6,212 nucleotides of DNA from Acidobacteriota bacterium (GTDB lineage Bacteria; Acidobacteriota; Terriglobia; 20CM-2-55-15), in contig QHXA01000418.1 of the NCBI GenBank assembly GCA_003222755.1, positions 2,057 to 8,268 of the forward strand. Direction: 5' to 3'. A program made the translations under genes and the position numbers. The notes beneath the pieces are model-generated. The model was not told the origin of the DNA and ran no database searches. It saw nothing but the letters and a program-made list of their open reading frames with translations. Shown piece after piece: positions 1 to 6,115 of the stretch (positions within the stretch are counted from its first letter, which is position 1; the number at the start of each line of letters is the position of its first letter).

Positions 1-122
1 AGTTTCGGCAGAATCGCGCTCTCGCGAGCAGCATCGAGGATCGCGTACAGATTTCCATTTGCTGCGCGGGTCAAACCAGCGAACCACTCTGTGAGCATTA
101 CGACTTTCTGCGAGCTTTGCAT
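1..122 (-). CDS. DUF4123 domain protein, N-terminal 40 residues (partial at left edge)
   Basis: The minus strand reads ATG at 122-120 and stays open to the window edge, giving 40 codons. The segment WFAGLTRAANGNLYAILDAA, followed by RESAILPKL, has the pattern I know from the start of DUF4123 proteins (W-x-x-L ... LYAxLDAAR-x-x-x-I-x-x-L). DUF4123 proteins are cytoplasmic adaptors that help load T6SS effectors onto VgrG spikes and usually lie beside vgrG or effector genes. Start choice: a GAGG Shine-Dalgarno core lies five bases upstream of the ATG, and a promoter sits about 60 bases further up. The C-terminal three quarters are outside the window, so the family call rests on the N-terminal motif alone. 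The gene is divergent from the YkuD operon. Confidence 0.66.
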   Translation of the reverse strand, partial: MQSSQKVVMLTEWFAGLTRAANGNLYAILDAARESAILPK

Positions 123-184
123 CAAGACCTCAAGCGAATTCAGTCACGCGCGGTGCATGTTAGCGGCCATTTGAAACCAGCGGC

Positions 185-213
185 ATTATAGGAGAAGAAG
201 TAGCGCAGGCCAA
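185..213 (-). promoter_or_regulatory. sigma70-like promoter for the DUF4123 gene
   Basis: On the minus strand a perfect TATAAT lies at 190-185. It is preceded at exactly 17 bases by TTGGCC (213-208), which matches four of six bases of the -35 consensus. Transcription would start near 178, giving a leader of roughly 55 bases before the ATG at 122. The position and orientation fit the DUF4123 gene. Confidence 0.6.
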
Positions 214-273
214 CCCGGTTCAGCGCCTCCTCACTCTGCGGCCGGTCTATACCCAGCTTAGAGAAACTTGCCC

Positions 274-322
274 GCTATCAAAACCGATAATCTCGCTGGG
301 CTTTCGAATCACTTTTGATAGC
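274..322. repeat. 10-bp perfect inverted repeat
   Basis: GCTATCAAAA (274-283) is the exact reverse complement of TTTTGATAGC (313-322), with 29 bases between the arms. It lies in the divergent intergenic region, so it could be a split operator or a long-loop hairpin. By a rough estimate, such a match occurs by chance somewhere in a window this size about one time in three. Confidence 0.4.
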
Positions 323-412
323 CATCGCCGCTTCTTACGCTCGACTCTCCAAATGTTTGGCTCTGGAGCCGACATTGCTATCGTCGATCCACGAGAGCAC
401 GCAGACACGGGC

Positions 413-441
413 TTGTACTGGCACCAAAGCAGAGATACTCT
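413..441 (+). promoter_or_regulatory. weak candidate promoter for the YkuD-FHA operon
   Basis: TTGTAC (413-418) and TACTCT (436-441) are separated by 17 bases and lie about 60 bases upstream of the first ATG. Both hexamers are only partial matches to consensus (TTG intact; TA and the final T intact). This is a suggestion from spacing and position, not a firm call. Confidence 0.25.
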
Positions 442-484
442 AGGGCGCGGTTTCAATGACACTTTGATGTTACGCAGGCAGAAT

Positions 485-489
485 AGGAG
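485..489 (+). promoter_or_regulatory. ribosome binding site of the YkuD gene
   Basis: AGGAG lies 12 bases upstream of the ATG at 502. The spacing is slightly long. An in-frame TGA at 490-492 rules out any start upstream, so this site fixes the start at 502. Confidence 0.55.
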
Positions 490-501
490 TGAATACCACT
501 G

Positions 502-993
502 ATGGCGCACGTGCATTTGAGAGTTCTGTTTCCACGAAATCGCAACCGAACCGGCGTGTTGCGGGTGGAACAGGACGGGCGGATCATTGCAGAATTTGCT
601 GCGTTGGGTCGTGGAAACCGGGGTCAAGGCGATACGAGTCTCTTAAACGAGGGCAATACGCCGACTGGCATCTACACGGCGACCGGTCTGGAGAGCGCCG
701 CGGGACGAGATCTGAAAAAATATGGCCCCTGGGGCGCGGTGCGGCTCAAGCCGGTCGGCGGTCAGGCGTTACTGGCGGAACGCATCGGACACCGTTCCGG
801 GCTGCTGATTCATGGCGGTAGCCTCGGGTCTACCGGCTATTGGCGTGGTGAGGGCGCGTTGCGTGCAACACACGGCTGCATTCGGCTCAGCAACGAAGAT
901 ATAAGAAGGCTAAAACAGATTTTCGAGGATGCGAGTCTCGGCAAAGACAAGTGCGCGGCGCCAACGGTTACCGTTTCTGTTGAAGAACACTGA
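502..993 (+). CDS. L,D-transpeptidase (YkuD) domain protein without signal peptide
   Basis: The 163-residue protein carries the YkuD signature: IHGGS with His104, then ATHGCIRLSN with His124, Gly125, the catalytic Cys126 and Arg128. Upstream, NTPTGIY (52-58) and KKYGPWGAVRL (72-82) match the usual strands of the fold. YkuD enzymes attack the meso-DAP/D-Ala bond of tetrapeptide stems through the cysteine. They form 3-3 crosslinks, attach proteins, or act as carboxypeptidases or endopeptidases. The protein is almost a bare catalytic domain. Its N-terminus (MAHVHLRVLFPRNRNR) is basic with no hydrophobic helix, so no Sec signal or membrane anchor is visible, which is unusual for an enzyme with a periplasmic substrate. 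An in-frame stop just upstream excludes a longer form. It is followed after 17 bases by the FHA-transglycosylase gene, so it is first in an operon. It may be exported by another route such as T6SS. The domain call is firm; the exact reaction and route are inference. Confidence 0.9.
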   Translation: MAHVHLRVLFPRNRNRTGVLRVEQDGRIIAEFAALGRGNRGQGDTSLLNEGNTPTGIYTATGLESAAGRDLKKYGPWGAVRLKPVGGQALLAERIGHRSGLLIHGGSLGSTGYWRGEGALRATHGCIRLSNEDIRRLKQIFEDASLGKDKCAAPTVTVSVEEH

Positions 994-1010
994 AACGTCG
1001 GCGGAAGAGA

Positions 1011-2489
1011 ATGGAAACTCGAGAAACAAAGCGAACCGGAGCACCCGTAACCCCACCGCTGCAGCTGCTGATTCGGAGCGAAGGCTCGGAGCCGGTGGAG
1101 TACGCGGTGGAAGGTTCCGCCATTATTGGTCGCGACGAGAATTCCCAGATCTGTGTTGATCACCAGCTCGTTAGCCGCCGGCATGCTCAAGTTTTGTTCG
1201 AAAACGGCGGCTGGCGCCTGCGAGATCTTCAGAGCACGAACGGAACATACGTCGAAGGCACAAGAATCGACCAGATACCCTTGCGTGAAACGACATTATT
1301 CACGCTGGGCCGCAACGGGCCTGAAGTCACTGCTACGGTCCAGGAACCCGCGCCCGCAACTTCAGTGTTGGACCCAGACCTCTTGTCGCAATATGAAGAC
1401 TACTATCTGAAGCAATCTCCTGGCGGAAACGCGGGAGAGCGAACAATTTTTATCCGGCAAGCATTTAAGGATCTCCAGCGAAAGCAGCGGAGGCGGAATG
1501 CAGTTCTTGTGGCTCTTGCATCGACGTTGGTGGTCGTACTCGCATCGTATGGATTCTATGAACGTTCTCGAGCCAGCAGGCAACAGCAACTCGCAGAAGA
1601 TCTCTTTTATCAGATGAAATCGGTTGAGCTGGAGGCGGCGAAATCGGAAACGACACTTCTGGCGCTGAAGGGTCAAGACGGAATCGAAGAGATCCGCCGC
1701 ATTCGTGCCTTGAAGCAAGATCTTCAAGCCAACTACGACCGTTTCCTCAAAAATGTTGGCTTGTACTCAAACCAGCTCAGCGAACAGGATCGGCTGATTC
1801 TTCGAGTGACGCGAGTTTTTGGTGAGTGCGAACTGGGAATGCCGGCGAATTTCGTGGCGGAGGTGAAGCGGTATATCGGACAGTGGCGATCAACGGGCCG
1901 CCTTCAAAAGGCAATAGCCGAGGCAGAGAGTAAAGGCTACGGCCGGCGTATAGCTTCTGCGATGTTAGCCCAGGATCTGCCCCCGCAGTTTTTCTACCTC
2001 GCGTTACAGGAAAGTAACTTCGACGCATATGCCATTGGTCCACATACGTACAAAGGCATTGCGAAAGGCATGTGGCAGTTTATACCTGAGACCGCAGTCA
2101 AGTACGGTCTACAACTTGGGCCACTCTACGAGTTAGGCCGTCCTGATCCGGGAGACGATCGCCACAATTTTGAAAAATCGACGCTGGCTGCGGCCCGATA
2201 TCTCCGGTTCATCTACCTGACTGACGCACAGGCTTCTGGTTTATTGGTCATGGCTTCCTACAACTGGGGCGAAGGCAAGGTAATTCCGCTGATTCAGAGC
2301 CTGCCCAATAATCCGCGGGATCGTAACTTCTGGCGGTTGCTTTCCGTGTATCGAGACAAGATTCCGCAAGAAACATACGACTATGTGTTCTACATCGTCG
2401 CCGCTGCAGTTATCGGGGAGAATCCTCATCTGTTTGGATTCGACTTCGAAAACCCTTTGCGCCATCTCGATGGCGGCCGGACGATTTAA
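1011..2489 (+). CDS. FHA domain / membrane helix / lytic transglycosylase (SLT) fusion protein
   Basis: The protein has 492 residues. An N-terminal FHA domain (about 17-110) has the phosphothreonine-binding residues Gly40-Arg41, Ser55-x-x-His58 and Ser75-Thr-Asn77-Gly78. An acidic linker and a basic cluster (RKQRRR, 157-162) lead to one membrane helix at about 164-183. A helical, probably coiled region (186-300) follows. The C-terminal SLT domain (about 310-450) contains ALQESNF with the likely catalytic Glu334, then GMWQF (353-357) and the ASYNWGEGKV motif ending near residue 424, as in MltD-like transglycosylases. The positive-inside rule puts FHA in the cytoplasm and the transglycosylase in the periplasm, where it would cleave glycan strands to 1,6-anhydro products. 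A cytoplasmic Ser/Thr kinase signal could therefore control or position the enzyme. The ATG at 1011 has a GCGGAAG-type site very close upstream (1001-1007). The stop codon shares a base with the next start. FHA and SLT assignments are firm; T6SS involvement is inferred. Confidence 0.9.
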   Translation: METRETKRTGAPVTPPLQLLIRSEGSEPVEYAVEGSAIIGRDENSQICVDHQLVSRRHAQVLFENGGWRLRDLQSTNGTYVEGTRIDQIPLRETTLFTLGRNGPEVTATVQEPAPATSVLDPDLLSQYEDYYLKQSPGGNAGERTIFIRQAFKDLQRKQRRRNAVLVALASTLVVVLASYGFYERSRASRQQQLAEDLFYQMKSVELEAAKSETTLLALKGQDGIEEIRRIRALKQDLQANYDRFLKNVGLYSNQLSEQDRLILRVTRVFGECELGMPANFVAEVKRYIGQWRSTGRLQKAIAEAESKGYGRRIASAMLAQDLPPQFFYLALQESNFDAYAIGPHTYKGIAKGMWQFIPETAVKYGLQLGPLYELGRPDPGDDRHNFEKSTLAAARYLRFIYLTDAQASGLLVMASYNWGEGKVIPLIQSLPNNPRDRNFWRLLSVYRDKIPQETYDYVFYIVAAAVIGENPHLFGFDFENPLRHLDGGRTI

Positions 2490-3532
2490 TGTTTGTCATG
2501 CGAATTTTCTGCCGAAATCAGTTGCTTGCGATACTGGCGGTGATCGTGGTTGGCGTCAACATGACAGTGCCTTCTGCACGTGGTCAGGACACGGAGGTGA
2601 TGTCTGAAACGCTGAAAAAGACCCTCATCAATCAGCTGCTTTTGAAGGCGTACCAAACGGATGATCCCGCCGAAAAGATCAAGCTGTACGATCAGGTGCT
2701 AAATCTCGACCCAAGCAACGAGATCGCGCGACAAGAAATCGCAAAATCGCAGGCAGAGTTGGACAAGAAGCTTCAAACCGAACGAAACCTGCAGGTCAAA
2801 CACTCACTACTGCAAATGGTGGACAACGCTCTTGCTTCGGGTGATGACGCCGCACTTACCAAAGCCCTCGGTGATCTTGACGAGGCGATCAAAACAAATC
2901 CGGGTGACAAAGACTTCGTGGATGCGCGGCAGCGGATAAAGACGAAGCTCGATCAACGTAACGTCAGTCAGCAGGTGCGCGACGCTATTAAGGACGGCCA
3001 CGACGCTTATTTTGCGGAGGACAGCGCCCTCTTGGTTCCGGCGTTGCGAGCGATTGATGATGCCTTAAAGGTGGATTCTAAAAATGTCGAACTTCAGGGG
3101 TGGAAACAAAAAATCGAGACACGGATTCGCACGGAAAGATTCCGCTGGTGGTTGAAAACGATACTACTGATCCTCGCAATTGTGAGCGTGATCGGCATCG
3201 GCCTTTATCTGCTTCTGAGGAAGCGGCAAGGGATACTCGAGTTCGCGGACGGCGATCGCACGGGCGAGGTCTTTCCATTGGATAAGCCAGCCACGAAAAT
3301 TGGTGCACTGCCCGAAGCCAATGATTTGGTCGTTACCGACGGCAAAGGAAAGATTTCGCGTTACCACTGCGAGATTGTTCGGGAAGGCCGGCGTTATTTC
3401 ATCAAAGATGCCAGCACGAACGGTACTTCCGTGAATGAAGAATGGCTCGAAGCAGGCCGACCGAAAGTCCTACGAAAAGGTGATCGACTGCCGTTGGCAG
3501 GCGAAGTGACACTCATCTTCCGGTTGAAATAG
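2489..3532 (+). CDS. signal peptide, TPR-like helices, membrane helix and C-terminal FHA domain protein
   Basis: The protein has 347 residues. A signal sequence (hydrophobic core about 11-24, possible cleavage after SARG at residue 32) is followed by a charged helical region (about 38-215). That region has three TPR-like endings: YDQVLNLDPSNEIAR near 67-81, LDEAIKTNPGDKDF near 130-143 and IDDALKVDSKNVEL near 189-202. A membrane helix spans about 222-243 and is followed by the basic RKRQ. The C-terminus is an FHA domain (about 250-347) with Ser290-x-x-His293 and Ser309-Thr-Asn311-Gly312. The predicted topology is periplasmic helices and a cytoplasmic FHA, the reverse order of the preceding protein. 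In the usual Gly-Arg position it reads IGALPEANDL, so the phosphate-contacting Arg appears replaced by Ala273. The ATG at 2489 overlaps the previous stop (TAATG), implying translational coupling; ATG 2498 is an alternative start. It is likely a scaffold acting with the transglycosylase. Confidence 0.85.
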   Translation: MFVMRIFCRNQLLAILAVIVVGVNMTVPSARGQDTEVMSETLKKTLINQLLLKAYQTDDPAEKIKLYDQVLNLDPSNEIARQEIAKSQAELDKKLQTERNLQVKHSLLQMVDNALASGDDAALTKALGDLDEAIKTNPGDKDFVDARQRIKTKLDQRNVSQQVRDAIKDGHDAYFAEDSALLVPALRAIDDALKVDSKNVELQGWKQKIETRIRTERFRWWLKTILLILAIVSVIGIGLYLLLRKRQGILEFADGDRTGEVFPLDKPATKIGALPEANDLVVTDGKGKISRYHCEIVREGRRYFIKDASTNGTSVNEEWLEAGRPKVLRKGDRLPLAGEVTLIFRLK

Positions 3533-3663
3533 CAATTCAAACTGACCCATGACCCGCGCTCGCCTTCCATCGACTCTCTGGCCTATCCAGAAACCACATC
3601 GAAATTCCGATGATCGGATGAAGATGCAGCGCCGAAGAAGTTAAGGGTAGGTAAGCTATAGCC
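3533..3663. other. intergenic gap after the FHA operon
   Basis: These 131 bases contain no gene and no convincing intrinsic terminator. A small palindrome TCCGATGATCGGA (3606-3618, 5-bp arms) has no T-run after it. The gap separates the intact operon from the decayed genes to its right. Confidence 0.4.
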
Positions 3664-4409
3664 ATGCCACTTCACGACTGGAGTCGCGTGCCCGCCGGGC
3701 TGTTTCACGATTTCCATCAAAGCTGGTCGGTCCGGATCAAAGACGCTTTGAATGCAGGCCGCCTCCCCAAAGGTTTTGCTGCGCTGGTCGAGCAGCGCGC
3801 CGGGCCTCGCGAGGCGGACGTATTGGCCATCGGAATGAGCACCGGGTCCATGAGCGCCGATAAAATGGGTGACAGCGGAATCGTCACGATGACACCGCCA
3901 TCGTCCGCCGCAGCACCAAGCAAATTTACGCCGGCCGGGCTAACCGCATCGTCATCCGGCATCATCTTGGCCGAATCATCTCAATTATCCAGATCGTTTC
4001 GCCGGGCAACAAGGATAGCCGCGCGGCGCTCCGAGATTTTGTCGAGAAGACGATCGCCTTTCTGCAGGCCGGCATTCACGTCTTGATCGTCGATCTGTTC
4101 CCGCCCACGCCACGCGATCCGTTCGGCTTACACAAAACGATTTGGGATGAAATCGAGGAAGAGGACTTTGCGTTCCCTTCCGGCAAGGACCGCATCCTCG
4201 CCTCCTACGAAACCGGCGGCGTGCGCGCCGCCTACGTTGAACCAGTCGGCGTCGGGGATGTCCTGCCGGATATGCCGCTTTTTTTGACCAACGATCTGCA
4301 CATCATGACGCCGCTGGAACCCACGTACCAGGCAGCCTGGGATGCCAGCCCCGAGGAATTGCGCCTGGCCATCGAAACGGGCGTGCTTCCCGCGCCGGAG
4401 GACGAATAG
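3664..4409 (+). pseudogene. DUF4058 family gene broken by one frameshift
   Basis: The N-terminal part starts MPLHDWSRVPAGLFHDFH and continues ALNAGRLPKGF...VEQRAGPREADVLAI, which is the DUF4058 start. The family then continues in another frame from about 3888: DDTAIVRRSTKQIYAGRANR, IVSPGNKDSRAALRDFVEKT and LIVDLFPPTPRDPFGLHKTI, through MPLFLTNDLHIMTPLEPTYQ to a stop at 4407-4409. The two halves together span about 248 codons, the expected full length. The open stretch is 746 bases, one short of a multiple of three, so a single missing base somewhere between about 3838 and 3890 explains the break. In-frame stops at 3861 and 3870 in the second frame limit the join to after 3872 unless more changes occurred. 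No slippery heptamer is visible there, so programmed frameshifting is unlikely. The biochemical role of DUF4058 is unknown to me. A sequencing error is possible. The first frame, if translated, ends at 4086. Confidence 0.85.
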
Positions 4410-4463
4410 GTCAACGTTCGACAGCGACTGGGCAAACCAAAATGTGAATTTGACATTCGTTGA

Positions 4464-4907
4464 TTCGCACAGTCGGCGCGAGTGCATCGGCGCTGGCAGA
4501 AGGAGCGCCTCGACCGCTTTTTCCGAGAGGATGTCCGGGATCTCGAGGCGATCCGCGATCTCTCATCGCTTCAGCTTATGGCGGACATGCTGCCGGAGCG
4601 AGTGGCGTCTCCACTCTCGCTTAACGCGTTGCGTGAAGACTTGGAAGTCAGTCACCGCGCCGTGACACATTGGGTCGACATCCTCGACCGGCCTTATTAC
4701 GCCGTTCGCGTGCCTCCATTTACGAGTAAGCGCGTGCGCAGCCTGCGTAAGATGCCGAAAGCGCATCTTTGGGACTGGACGCTGGTCGCCGATCGGGCAC
4801 GACGGTTGGAAAATCTAGTTGCCCTTCACTTGCTGAAGCTCTGCAACCTTTTGGAGGATCGCGATGGCTTCCGCCTCAATTTGTACTATCTGCGGGATCA
4901 CACCGGC
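4464..4907 (+). pseudogene. DUF4143 (AAA-family ATPase) remnant, truncated at both ends
   Basis: The frame reads SARVHRRWQKERLDRFFRED, then LMADMLPERVASPLSLNALR, EDLEVSHRAVTHWVDILDR, VPPFTSKRVRSLRKMPKAHL and LYYLRDHTG. This is the middle of the DUF4143-containing AAA ATPase family, typically around 400 residues. The N-terminal P-loop ATPase half is absent; an in-frame TGA at 4461 and the DUF4058 end at 4409 leave no room for it. Homology stops at RDHTG near 4907, just where the nuclease-like core of DUF4143 should follow. The frame then continues with unrelated sequence to a stop at 5085-5087 (GTG 4482 is the first usable start codon). It lacks both catalytic parts, so I read it as a dead fragment left by deletion on both sides. 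Confidence 0.82.
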
Positions 4908-4961
4908 GGTGCGCGAGACGCTGGTTGCGGGAGTGGCCCCGACGAGCACCAGCGCGGCCAG

Positions 4962-5228
4962 TTATTGAAAATCTGTATCGCCGTAGGCGTAGGCCCTGAA
5001 ACTAGCCGCATCATCTACAACTCTCAAGATCTCCTCGTACCGAACGAACTGAGTGTAGCGGTGATCTGTGAACTCACCGTCGAATAGGCCACCGTTACTC
5101 TCCTTCGGAACATACTTTCTGTGAAAAATCAGAAGTTCCACATAGTCCGGTTGGGCGGACACGACTAACGCCGCGTTCGGTCTCTCGCTACCCCGAAGGG
5201 TTACAACGATTTGTTTCCAACGTAACAT
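4962..5228 (-). CDS. small protein of unknown function (88 residues)
   Basis: I do not recognise a family. The minus strand opens with ATG at 5228-5226, immediately preceded by an in-frame TGA, and ends with TAA at 4964-4962. The product begins MLRWKQIVVTLRGSERPNAA and goes on with LVVSAQPDYVELLIFHRKYV, FDGEFTDHRYTQFVRYEEIL and ends AYAYGDTDFQ. It looks like a soluble, strand-rich, mildly acidic protein with ordinary amino-acid composition and no signal peptide or membrane helix. No strong ribosome binding site is visible (only GAAAG-like bases upstream). It is tail-to-tail with, and overlaps, the out-of-family tail of the DUF4143 remnant, which makes the minus-strand reading the more credible one. 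It could be a real small gene, a truncated gene, or chance. Confidence 0.45.
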   Translation of the reverse strand: MLRWKQIVVTLRGSERPNAALVVSAQPDYVELLIFHRKYVPKESNGGLFDGEFTDHRYTQFVRYEEILRVVDDAASFRAYAYGDTDFQ

Positions 5229-5275
5229 TCAAAAACATCTTTCACTTTCTGTATTGTCCTAAGAGTAATGATGCT

Positions 5276-5300
5276 CGATGCAGGCGGCGCTCCTGCATCG
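5276..5300. repeat. perfect 9-bp inverted repeat (hairpin, 7-base loop)
   Basis: CGATGCAGG (5276-5284) pairs exactly with CCTGCATCG (5292-5300) around the loop CGGCGCT. No T-run follows on either strand, so it is not a standard intrinsic terminator. It lies about 50 bases upstream of the start of the 88-residue minus-strand gene, where it could be an operator or leader hairpin, or a decayed mobile-element end. Confidence 0.5.
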
Positions 5301-5448
5301 GTACGGTTTGTTCGATATTCCGCACGCTGGGCCGCAGCGCGGGCGCGTGAATCCGTGGTTCTGTTTCTGCTGTCGCCACAGGCTGTAGCGCAATATCTCT
5401 CCTGCCATACTACCGTCGTGGGAGCGAGATCTTACACTAGCCGCAACA

Positions 5449-5491
5449 TCGACGAACAGTGAAAATGGCCTCAGTGCTTCGATGAACAGTG
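5449..5491. repeat. short imperfect direct repeat, 30-base period
   Basis: TCGACGAACAGTG (5449-5461) and TCGATGAACAGTG (5479-5491) match at 12 of 13 bases, exactly 30 bases apart. The flanks do not match. It may be chance. Confidence 0.3.
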
Positions 5492-5647
5492 CGGGCCAAT
5501 AACGCAGAAGGGTGTGCTTAACGAACGATATACACTGCTGATGTCACGCGGTATTCAGAACGCGATGCGGGAACGTAGGAAGTTCAAGCGGCACTGTCGC
5601 AATAAGAGGACTGACCCGCGGTCTGAGGTGGGTCCGATAAGGACGTG

Positions 5648-6091
5648 TTATGTCAACTTGCGCGTGGTGACACTCCGGCGGGCGGCGGATTTAAGCCGGT
5701 TTCTTCGGCGTCGGTGGGGCCAATCTGACAAATGGTTCGTTCGCGATCTTGTGTTTCCGTTAAGGTCCAACAAGCGAGTAAGGCGCTCATCTAATCCCTT
5801 CAAGCTGAGCCAACTCATTGCAAATAGCCAGAACTCCCTCAAAGAGGCGCCTTTTAGCCGCTGCAGCCCCTGCAATTCTCCGACGACGTGAGAACTGGTC
5901 AAAATAATCCGAATTCCGTCGAACAGATGAACCATCGATATCTGTTGATTGCTTGAACCAAGATACTGTGGAATCCGATTCCTTTCGATTATCGCAGTGG
6001 CGGCTCGCGGTTCTAATGTTTGGGAATATTTCAGAACCAACACTGAAAAGAGCGGCCCCGTATCGACAACCGCCTTATGGATTGCAGCCAT
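5648..6091 (-). pseudogene. PIN-domain protein (VapC-like toxin family), frameshifted C-terminus
   Basis: The minus-strand ATG at 6091-6089 starts MAAIHKAVVDTGPLFSVLVL. VVDTGPL holds the first PIN acidic residue (Asp10), and TSSHVVGELQGL holds the second (Glu72). The frame continues with LREFWLFAMSWL and LDERLTRLLDLN. After LLDLN (about 5759) the frame loses the family pattern, which resumes one frame over as DRERTICQIGPTDAEETGL (about 5748-5692). It then seems to return to the first frame as SAARRSVTTRKLT before the TAA at 5650-5648. Two opposite indels would explain this. PIN proteins are Mg-dependent RNases, often toxins. Here the third acidic residue (the GPTD aspartate) is out of frame and no LTDD-type motif is visible, so the translated product should be inactive. 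It lies 24 bases after an upstream reading frame, as in toxin-antitoxin operons. Confidence 0.75.
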
Positions 6092-6115
6092 TAGTCTCGA
6101 TGTTCGATAAACCTT

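Larger units (their letters stand above)
214..501. other. divergent intergenic region, no gene supported
   Basis: About 290 bases lie between the minus-strand promoter and the first plus-strand gene. I see no protein family in any frame. A long minus-strand frame over 247-627 runs back into the YkuD gene and looks like its shadow. The stretch holds a 10-bp inverted repeat (274-322), a weak candidate promoter (413-441) and the ribosome binding site at 485-489. It probably carries the control of the plus-strand operon. Confidence 0.5.
5229..5647. other. region with no supportable gene
   Basis: About 420 bases separate the small minus-strand gene and the PIN pseudogene. Open frames exist on both strands (5268-5462 plus; an ATG-less minus frame over about 5268-5540), but none shows a family motif or a ribosome binding site. 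The notable elements are a 9-bp hairpin at 5276-5300 and a 13-base imperfect direct repeat at 5449-5461 and 5479-5491. It is probably decayed sequence. Confidence 0.45.

Noticed and set aside
3..191. Plus-strand frame open from the window edge, 62 codons to a TAG at 189-191
   Set aside because: It lies antisense to the DUF4123 start, and its end overlaps a good minus-strand promoter; no family motif is seen.
247..627. 126-codon minus-strand frame
   Set aside because: It overlaps the start of the YkuD gene, has an atypical composition and no motif; read as a shadow.
3861..3872. AAAATGGG run considered as a -1 programmed frameshift site in the DUF4058 gene
   Set aside because: The -1 frame meets stops at 3861 and 3870, so a shift there could not yield the downstream half.
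5001..5450. ACTAGCCGCATCATC (5001-5015) and ACTAGCCGCAACATC (5436-5450), 14 of 15 bases identical
   Set aside because: A match of this quality is expected about once by chance in a window this size, and the flanks do not match.
5268..5540. Minus-strand frame reading LLRYWPALFIEALRPFSLFV and beyond
   Set aside because: The stretch looks protein-like locally, but the frame has no start codon before that stretch, no recognised family, and becomes arginine- and cysteine-rich downstream; a decayed gene is possible but not supported.
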